From: Candidatus Kaiserbacteria bacterium RIFCSPLOWO2_01_FULL_54_20
Lineage (GTDB): Bacteria; Patescibacteriota; Minisyncoccia; Phycocordibacterales; UBA2100
Assembly (NCBI GenBank): GCA_001783355.1
Contig: MFMA01000029.1
Span: 1-8,766, forward strand
Length of the DNA: 8,766 nt
Direction of reading: 5' to 3'
In this document: one piece after another, positions 4,643 through 8,766 of the stretch
Numbering within the stretch: the first letter of the stretch is position 1
Layout of the letters: every line of letters starts with the position of its first letter
Made by a program: the position numbers and the translations under genes
Notes under the pieces: generated by a model
What the model was told of the DNA's origin: nothing
The model's input: the letters and a program-made list of their open reading frames with translations, nothing else
The model's database searches: none

Positions 4643-4774
4643 CCCTGTTGTAGATTTTGGCGAGAGACTTATCATGTTCTACTTCAAACAATTTATGAAC
4701 ATCCTACAAAACAACATCTCCCTTATTTCGTTCACCGTCCGCGCTTCGCGCATCGCCAAAATTCACAACAGGGT
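4642..4774. repeat. 133-bp element with 22-bp terminal inverted repeats between trpC and trpB
   Basis: The first 22 bases (4642-4663, beginning ACCCTGTTGT) and the last 22 (4753-4774, ending ACAACAGGGT) are inverted copies differing at two adjacent positions. ATG occurs directly on both sides (4639-4641 and 4775-4777), or TATG if the terminal T is counted, which looks like a short target duplication. Removing the element and one ATG recreates a four-base ATGA overlap of trpC and trpB, like the one still present between trpB and trpA. The interior has no gene; it has a small ATGTTC/GAACAT hairpin (4674-4679 and 4697-4702), GCGC-TTC-GCGC at 4741-4751, and a possible promoter (TTGTAG 4648-4653, TATCAT 4670-4675). 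It resembles a MITE-like, non-autonomous repeat. Confidence 0.8.
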
Positions 4775-5986
4775 ATGACCGATAAACATACCAATTATGG
4801 CGGCGCATATGTACCGGAGATGCTCTGGGAGACACTCCGCGTTCTCACGGCTGAATTCGAGAGCGCCAAAAAAGACCCGGAATTCCAGCGCGAATTCGAG
4901 GACCTGCTGAAAAATTATTCCGGCCGGCCGACCCCGCTCATCTTTGCGGAGCGCGCAACCAAAGACCTCGGTGGAGCGAAGGTGTACTTGAAAAACGAGG
5001 GCGCGAACCACACGGGCGCACACAAGATAACGCACTGCCTCGGCCAAGGTTTGCTCGCAAAACGCCTCGGCAAGAAGATGCTCATCGCGGAAACGGGCGC
5101 GGGACAGCATGGCCTCGCGACGGCGACGGTTGCGGCAAAACTCGGACTCGAGTGCGTCGTATTCATGGGAAGTGAGGACATCCGCCGTCAGAGACCGAAT
5201 GTATTTCTCATGGAGCGCCTCGGCACGAAAGTGGTACCTGTCGAATACGGTAGCAAGACCTTGAAAGACGCGGTGAATGAGGCGCTGAAATTCTGGATGG
5301 AGAATCTCGATACCGCACATTACTGCATCGGCTCTGTCCTGGGTCCTGCCCCCTACCCGGAGATGAACCGCTACTTCCAATCGGTGATTAGCCGCGAGAT
5401 ACGTGCCCAGCTCAAAGAACGTGAGAACAAACTCCCAGACGCCGTACTCGCCTGCGTCGGCGGCGGCTCGAATGCGATGGGAAGTTTTGACGATTTTCTG
5501 GCGGAGAAGTCAGTGCGGCTTATCGGCGTCGAGGCGGGGGGCACGGGAAAGAAGCTCGGAGAGCACGCCTCGCGCAAGATCGCCGGCGAACTTGGCATAT
5601 TTCATGGCTATAAATCTCTCTTTTTGCAGACCGAGGACGGACAGATAGCGCCGACGCACTCCATCTCGGCAGGCCTCGACTATCCGGGCATCGGCCCCGA
5701 CCTCGCCGACCTTTATGAGAGCGGACGCGTCGAGCTTGCATACGCGACGGATGACGAGGCCGTTTCTGCCGCCGATTACTTCGCAAAGTTCGAAGGCGTC
5801 ATCTCCGCGCTCGAAAGCGCGCACGCGCTCGCCGAAGCGCGCAAAGTCGCGCCCAAGCTTTCGAAAGATTCCGTCGTCGTCGTCACGCTCTCCGGCCGTG
5901 GCGACAAGGACCTCTTCAACTTCGCGCGCGCATTCAAAGACGAGAGTTTTAAAAAGTTCCTGAAGGACGAGTATGAACGATCATGA
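4775..5986 (+). CDS. trpB: Tryptophan synthase beta chain
   Basis: A 403-residue PLP enzyme of typical TrpB length that condenses indole with serine to give tryptophan, working with TrpA. Seen: NYGGAYVPE near the N-terminus (7-15), TGAHKITHCLGQ with the PLP Lys84, AETGAGQHG (105-113) with catalytic Glu106, GGGSNAMG (229-236) for PLP phosphate, HSISAGLDYPGIGP (295-308) and LSGRGDKD (372-379). The lysine motif HKIT carries H at the next position, where the family usually has an asparagine two residues after the lysine. The start is the first base after the inserted element, so the only Shine-Dalgarno-like bases (AGGG) are one base from the ATG. Its 3' end overlaps trpA by ATGA (5983-5986), indicating translational coupling. 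Confidence 0.97.
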   Translation: MTDKHTNYGGAYVPEMLWETLRVLTAEFESAKKDPEFQREFEDLLKNYSGRPTPLIFAERATKDLGGAKVYLKNEGANHTGAHKITHCLGQGLLAKRLGKKMLIAETGAGQHGLATATVAAKLGLECVVFMGSEDIRRQRPNVFLMERLGTKVVPVEYGSKTLKDAVNEALKFWMENLDTAHYCIGSVLGPAPYPEMNRYFQSVISREIRAQLKERENKLPDAVLACVGGGSNAMGSFDDFLAEKSVRLIGVEAGGTGKKLGEHASRKIAGELGIFHGYKSLFLQTEDGQIAPTHSISAGLDYPGIGPDLADLYESGRVELAYATDDEAVSAADYFAKFEGVISALESAHALAEARKVAPKLSKDSVVVVTLSGRGDKDLFNFARAFKDESFKKFLKDEYERS

Positions 5987-6843
5987 CTGATTCAAACAAA
6001 GCGAAGAGAGCGGCGGTGCGGGATTCTGGGCGTGTCTCGCAGCGCGGCGGCGCGAGAGGCAGCGCTCCCGCAGCAGCGGGAGACAGCGACGCCCAGAACC
6101 CGTACCGAGCGAACGAGCCTCTTTTCATGGCGCATATGATAGCGGGCTACCCAACGATTTCAGACGCGGAGAAAGTCGCTGAAGGTTTGGGCAAGGGCGG
6201 CGCAGACATCATTGAGCTTCAGATCCCCTTCTCCGACCCCATGGCCGATGGCCCGACTATTGCTGTTGCCTGCGAAGATGCACTGAAAGCCGGAGCAACG
6301 GTCGCCTCCTCACTCACTTTACTTAGTAAAGTGAGTCGATTGGGGAAACCGGTGGCGGTAATGAGCTACCTGAATCCTGTTTTTCGCAAGGGAATACCGA
6401 ATTTTGTGAAAACGATACGCGACGCGGGTGCGTCCGCGCTTATAGTCCCCGACTGCCCTTTTGATTCAGAAGAAGGCCGTGCGCTTCTTGATGCGTGTAA
6501 AGAGAATGACATCTTTTTCGTGCCTGTCGTTTCCCCCGGCGTACCGAAAGAGCGCCTTGAACAGCTCGCCAAAGATTCTCGCGGGTTCGTCTACTGCACT
6601 TCGCGACAAGGCATAACTGGCGCGAACAGTAAATTTGCACAAGACCTCTTCGACTTCGTGGCCGAACTCAAGTCAATATTCAAACTCCCCATCGCGGTGG
6701 GCTTCGGCGTAAGATCCCGCGACGACGTCGCCACCCTCTCCAAACACGCCGACATCGTCATCGCCGGCAGTGTTTTTGTGAACGCTGTTAAAACTGGCGG
6801 GGCGTCCAGCATCGAGAAGACCGTCAGAGAGCTTCTAGGATAA
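5983..6843 (+). CDS. trpA: Tryptophan synthase alpha chain with a 33-residue N-terminal insertion
   Basis: A 286-residue TIM barrel that cleaves indole-3-glycerol phosphate to indole and glyceraldehyde 3-phosphate and passes indole to TrpB. Seen: FMAHMIAGYPT (48-58), IELQIPFSDPMADGPT (77-92) with catalytic Glu78 and Asp89, MSYLNPV (127-133), PDCPFDSE (156-163), YCTSRQGITG (204-213), AVGFGVRS (238-245) and AGSVFV (261-266). The N-terminus is odd: residues 11-43 (Ala, Arg, Gly, Ser and Asp rich) match no TrpA segment and are encoded by a palindromic element at 6013-6106 flanked by a GAGCG direct repeat. Without it the beginning reads MTDSNKAKRANEPLFMAHM, a normal TrpA start, and the protein has 253 residues. 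It overlaps trpB by four bases. A 25-bp palindrome lies at 6312-6336. Confidence 0.96.
   Translation: MTDSNKAKRAAVRDSGRVSQRGGARGSAPAAAGDSDAQNPYRANEPLFMAHMIAGYPTISDAEKVAEGLGKGGADIIELQIPFSDPMADGPTIAVACEDALKAGATVASSLTLLSKVSRLGKPVAVMSYLNPVFRKGIPNFVKTIRDAGASALIVPDCPFDSEEGRALLDACKENDIFFVPVVSPGVPKERLEQLAKDSRGFVYCTSRQGITGANSKFAQDLFDFVAELKSIFKLPIAVGFGVRSRDDVATLSKHADIVIAGSVFVNAVKTGGASSIEKTVRELLG
6013..6106. repeat. 94-bp palindromic element inserted in frame in trpA
   Basis: The outer arms at 6014-6033 and 6089-6107 pair over about 19 positions with one mismatch and one bulge (core TTCTGGGCGT with ACGCCCAGAA). Inside are two hairpins: TCTCGC/GCGAGA (6035-6040 and 6052-6057) and CTCCCGC-AGCA-GCGGGAG (6065-6082), a three-way-junction design like the 1456-1507 repeat. 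GAGCG stands on both sides (6008-6012 and 6107-6111), a probable 5-bp target duplication. Element plus duplication is 99 bases, exactly 33 codons without a stop, so the trpA frame is preserved. It resembles in concept the Rickettsia palindromic elements that sit inside genes, with no claim of homology. Confidence 0.8.
6312..6336. repeat. 25-bp palindrome inside trpA
   Basis: ACTCACTTTACT (6312-6323), a central T and AGTAAAGTGAGT (6325-6336) are perfect arms. The stretch is AT-rich compared with its surroundings and uses TTA, CTT and AGT codons for residues around 110-119 in a helical part of TrpA. Protein length here is normal, so it is not an obvious insertion. Confidence 0.7.
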
Positions 6844-6845
6844 TC

Positions 6846-7604
6846 ATGGAACTAGACGCCATCGGAATGGTGGTTGTTTTTCTCACGGCACTCACCGCGA
6901 CGCTACTTGGCACCATGTCAGGCGGTGGGCTCGAGATCATCATGTATCCGGTATTCATTTCGCTCGGCATTCCGGTGCCGCTCATTATCTCCACCGCGTT
7001 CACGACCAACATCTTCTGGTCACTGCCCGCTGCCTATAATTACCTAAAGGGACGAGTGGTGGATTGGACGTTCGTCGTTATCTTTAGCGGTATCGGCATC
7101 ATCGGCTGTTACTTGGGCATTGCCGTGATACTTAGCGTCCAGCCTCGTATGTACCAGATCGGCATCGGCACCATCATTCTTTTCCTCGTCGCATATCTGT
7201 ATCTGAATACGGAGCTGGGTCTAGAGGAAAAGCGGGAATACTCGAAGACACGCGGAATGCTGGCATATCCGTTCGCATTGCTACTCGGCTTCTATGAACT
7301 CCTCCTCGGCGCCGGTAATGCCATCGCCCTTTCGATACTTGCCTTTTATACGAGAGGTTTCGACCTTATAGACTCGCTCGGCCACTACTATCTCATCGTA
7401 CTCCCGTGGTCGGTCTTCAGCGCGGCATTTCTCATAAGCAAAGGGTACTTCGACGTACAGCTCGTGATACTCGCTATATTAGGTTCTGTCGTCGGTTCGT
7501 ATGTAGGTTCCCGATACGCGCGTTACAAAGGTAACAAGTTCATCAAGACGCTTTTTGTCATCGTCGGTGGAATCCTCGGCTTGAAGCTTTTGCTTGGTCT
7601 ATAA
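6846..7604 (+). CDS. TauE/SafE (TSUP, formerly DUF81) family membrane transporter
   Basis: A 252-residue inner-membrane protein with about eight hydrophobic segments in two halves, the size and plan of the TSUP family of anion or organic-acid exporters. Seen: the first-half signature GTMSGGGLEIIMYPVFISLGIP (22-43), the second-half counterpart with GFYELLLGAGNAIAL (148-162) and GFD (171-173), a cytoplasmic charged loop around 122-137, and a last segment with GSVVGSYVGSRYARY (213-227) then GGILGLKLLLGL. It starts two bases after trpA with AGGA five bases before the ATG and ends in a terminator, so it is the last gene of the trp operon. TSUP substrates known elsewhere include sulfite and sulfonates; the trp context suggests an aromatic or pathway-linked substrate, which is inference only. 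Confidence 0.85.
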   Translation: MELDAIGMVVVFLTALTATLLGTMSGGGLEIIMYPVFISLGIPVPLIISTAFTTNIFWSLPAAYNYLKGRVVDWTFVVIFSGIGIIGCYLGIAVILSVQPRMYQIGIGTIILFLVAYLYLNTELGLEEKREYSKTRGMLAYPFALLLGFYELLLGAGNAIALSILAFYTRGFDLIDSLGHYYLIVLPWSVFSAAFLISKGYFDVQLVILAILGSVVGSYVGSRYARYKGNKFIKTLFVIVGGILGLKLLLGL

Positions 7605-7608
7605 AACA

Positions 7609-7648
7609 GATCGCCTCGCGGAGGCCGCAAGGCGATCCGCGAGGTTTT
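7609..7648. terminator. Bidirectional terminator built from two overlapping stems
   Basis: CCTCGCGGA (7614-7622) pairs with TCCGCGAGG (7636-7644) and is followed on the plus strand by TTTTGT, ending the trp operon. Alternatively GATCGCCT (7609-7616) pairs with AGGCGATC (7630-7637); on the minus strand this stem is followed by TGTTTTATAG, ending the aroC-side transcript. The two stems share bases and exclude each other, and each lies next to the T-run of its own strand. Confidence 0.8.
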
Positions 7649-7663
7649 GTAGTCGGCTGTATT

Positions 7664-7993
7664 TCAGGCTTTGACGAGCTTGGCATTTCGCCATAGTACG
7701 GACAGCAGTAGCCCGACGATGCCTGCGATCACAGTGACAATCGCATTGAGAATGAACGCGCCCCATAACAGTCCTCCGGCGCTAAAGCGGTCGGCTTGTG
7801 ACCACCCTTCGAGCATCCCCACGGCGAACAGGAAGTAGGCCGTGCTGATCGCTATAAGGACTATTCCGCACGGTACAAACCTGGCTCGCGTTCCGGAATC
7901 CTTCACCGCACGCGGCACTAAGTCGCCCAGGGTTAAGCCGATCATAATCGAGAAGGCGAGCTCGATCAGAGAAGTGGCAATCTCCATACCCAT
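7664..7993 (-). CDS. Small three-helix membrane protein of unknown function
   Basis: A 109-residue hydrophobic protein that I do not recognise. ATG 7993 is chosen because GGAGG (8003-7999 on the minus strand) lies five bases before it; the frame is open farther upstream, but earlier ATGs lack such a site. Three membrane segments are visible at about 5-24 (ATSLIELAFSIMIGLTLGDL), 39-60 (FVPCGIVLIAISTAYFLFAVGM) and 73-99 (GGLLWGAFILNAIVTVIAGIVGLLLSV), with a basic loop KDSGTRAR (31-38) and a basic C-terminus. It lies 78 bases downstream of aroC on the same strand and ends at the bidirectional terminator, so it is probably transcribed with aroC. No catalytic motif is visible. Confidence 0.7.
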   Translation of the reverse strand: MGMEIATSLIELAFSIMIGLTLGDLVPRAVKDSGTRARFVPCGIVLIAISTAYFLFAVGMLEGWSQADRFSAGGLLWGAFILNAIVTVIAGIVGLLLSVLWRNAKLVKA

Positions 7994-8071
7994 GTCGTCC
8001 TCCATAGCACCACTATTCCATCGAACGGGTGCCCGCAACACACTATCCTTGATAAATAGACAGGTCAACGG

Positions 8072-8766
8072 CTAGCCGTTCTGTGCCTTGTGGCGCAGGT
8101 AGTGGTCCATGATGACTAGCGCGGACATGGCATCCACAATCGGGACAGCGCGGGGGAGGACGCACGGGTCGTGGCGGCCGGCGGCGGAGAGCTTGACCGC
8201 CTCTTTCTTGCGATTCACAGTATCCTGCTCTTTTGCAATAGTCGAAACAGGCTTAAACGCAACGCGGAAGTAAATCGTCTCCCCGCTCGTTATTCCGCCG
8301 TAAGTGCCACCGGCATCGTTCTTCTTTGTACGGATATCGCCGTCCTTACCGATATGGAAAGGGTCATTGTGTTCGCTTCCGCGCATCCCGACGCTACGGA
8401 AGCCGAGACCGATGTCGAATCCTTTTACGGCATTGATGCTCATCATCGCTTTCCCAAGGTCCGCCGGAATTTTGTCGAAAACAGGTGCGCCGAGACCTGC
8501 AGGAACATTTTTGATGACACCTTGAATAATGCCGCCGATGGAATCGCCGGCTTTGCGAACCTCGTCAACGAGCTCTATCATCTTTTCCGCCGCCTTCTGA
8601 TCGGGACAACGGATGATGTTCTCTTCGATATCTGCCGGCGTAACTTGCTCGAAGTCGGTGTCCGCTTTGATGTCCCCTACCTGGTCGACGTAGCTTAAGA
8701 TCTCGATGCCGAGCTTCTCTTTGAGATATTTCTTCGCGATAGCGCCCGCAGCGACGCGCGCGAGTG
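8072..8766 (-). CDS. aroC: Chorismate synthase, C-terminal part (5' end beyond the window)
   Basis: About 231 codons, with the stop TAG at 8074-8072 and the start beyond the right edge. The frame stays open from the edge, beginning LARVAAGAIAKKYL, a recognisable internal AroC stretch (arginine of RVAAGAIAKK). Later come GLGAPVFDKIPADLGKAMMSI, GSEHNDPF, NDAGGTYGGITSGETI and the C-terminal GRHDPCVLPRAVPIVDAM, all hallmarks of the family. The enzyme removes phosphate from 5-enolpyruvylshikimate 3-phosphate to form chorismate and needs reduced FMN. Methionine at 8581-8579 is internal, not the start. Next to the trp genes it supplies the precursor of tryptophan. Confidence 0.95.
   Translation of the reverse strand, partial: LARVAAGAIAKKYLKEKLGIEILSYVDQVGDIKADTDFEQVTPADIEENIIRCPDQKAAEKMIELVDEVRKAGDSIGGIIQGVIKNVPAGLGAPVFDKIPADLGKAMMSINAVKGFDIGLGFRSVGMRGSEHNDPFHIGKDGDIRTKKNDAGGTYGGITSGETIYFRVAFKPVSTIAKEQDTVNRKKEAVKLSAAGRHDPCVLPRAVPIVDAMSALVIMDHYLRHKAQNG

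Noticed and set aside
4763..5380. 205-codon open frame on the minus strand
   Set aside because: Antisense to trpB and without motifs; explained by GC-rich third positions of trpB.

Overview
The window looks like bacterial DNA of moderately high G+C, standard genetic code (UGA is used as a stop in trpC, trpB, trpF and ilvA), holding a compact amino-acid biosynthesis region. Core families identified from motifs: threonine ammonia-lyase (ilvA), RidA, phosphoribosylanthranilate isomerase (trpF), indole-3-glycerol-phosphate synthase (trpC), tryptophan synthase beta and alpha (trpB, trpA) and the C-terminal part of chorismate synthase (aroC). The phylum cannot be fixed from sequence reading alone. 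Many short palindromic repeats, several biosynthetic genes without a Shine-Dalgarno sequence and very tight gene packing make me think of a Patescibacteria/CPR-type genome, but that is a low-confidence inference.

Layout. Positions 1-2130, minus strand: the first ten codons of a gene leaving the left edge, then ilvA (160-1410) and ridA (1531-1917), to be read as the operon ridA-ilvA. Upstream of ridA is what looks like a complete translation-controlled attenuator: a promoter, a 17-residue isoleucine-rich leader peptide (2074-2127), alternative RNA pairings and a terminator hairpin (2018-2046). Positions 2158-2193: a palindrome whose two arms each supply an outward TTGACA box, giving a divergent promoter pair. 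Positions about 2222-2490, plus strand: a T-box leader with a clear antiterminator/terminator switch, followed by two small unknown genes (2572-2880 and 2894-3145) and a terminator shared with the convergent trpF. Positions 3195-7604: trpF (minus) diverges from trpC-trpB-trpA and a TauE/SafE-type membrane transporter (plus); a palindromic AGTATACT lies between trpF and trpC. Positions 7605-8766: a bidirectional terminator, then on the minus strand a small three-helix membrane protein downstream of aroC, which leaves the right edge.

How the genes work together: AroC makes chorismate, the precursor of tryptophan; TrpF, TrpC and TrpBA carry out the last steps from phosphoribosylanthranilate to tryptophan. 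The earlier steps (TrpE, TrpG, TrpD) are not in the window. IlvA commits threonine to isoleucine, and RidA removes the reactive enamine IlvA releases. Isoleucine supply would be sensed by the leader-peptide attenuator, and an amino acid not identified here (its tRNA should carry G73; tryptophan is one candidate) by the T-box.

The most unusual part is a set of short palindromic elements inserted at delicate places: a 133-bp element with 22-bp inverted ends exactly between the trpC stop and the trpB start, a 94-bp element inserted in frame in trpA that adds 33 residues, and a 52-nt perfect three-way-junction palindrome between ridA and ilvA sharing its ACCCTGTT ends with the trpC/trpB element.
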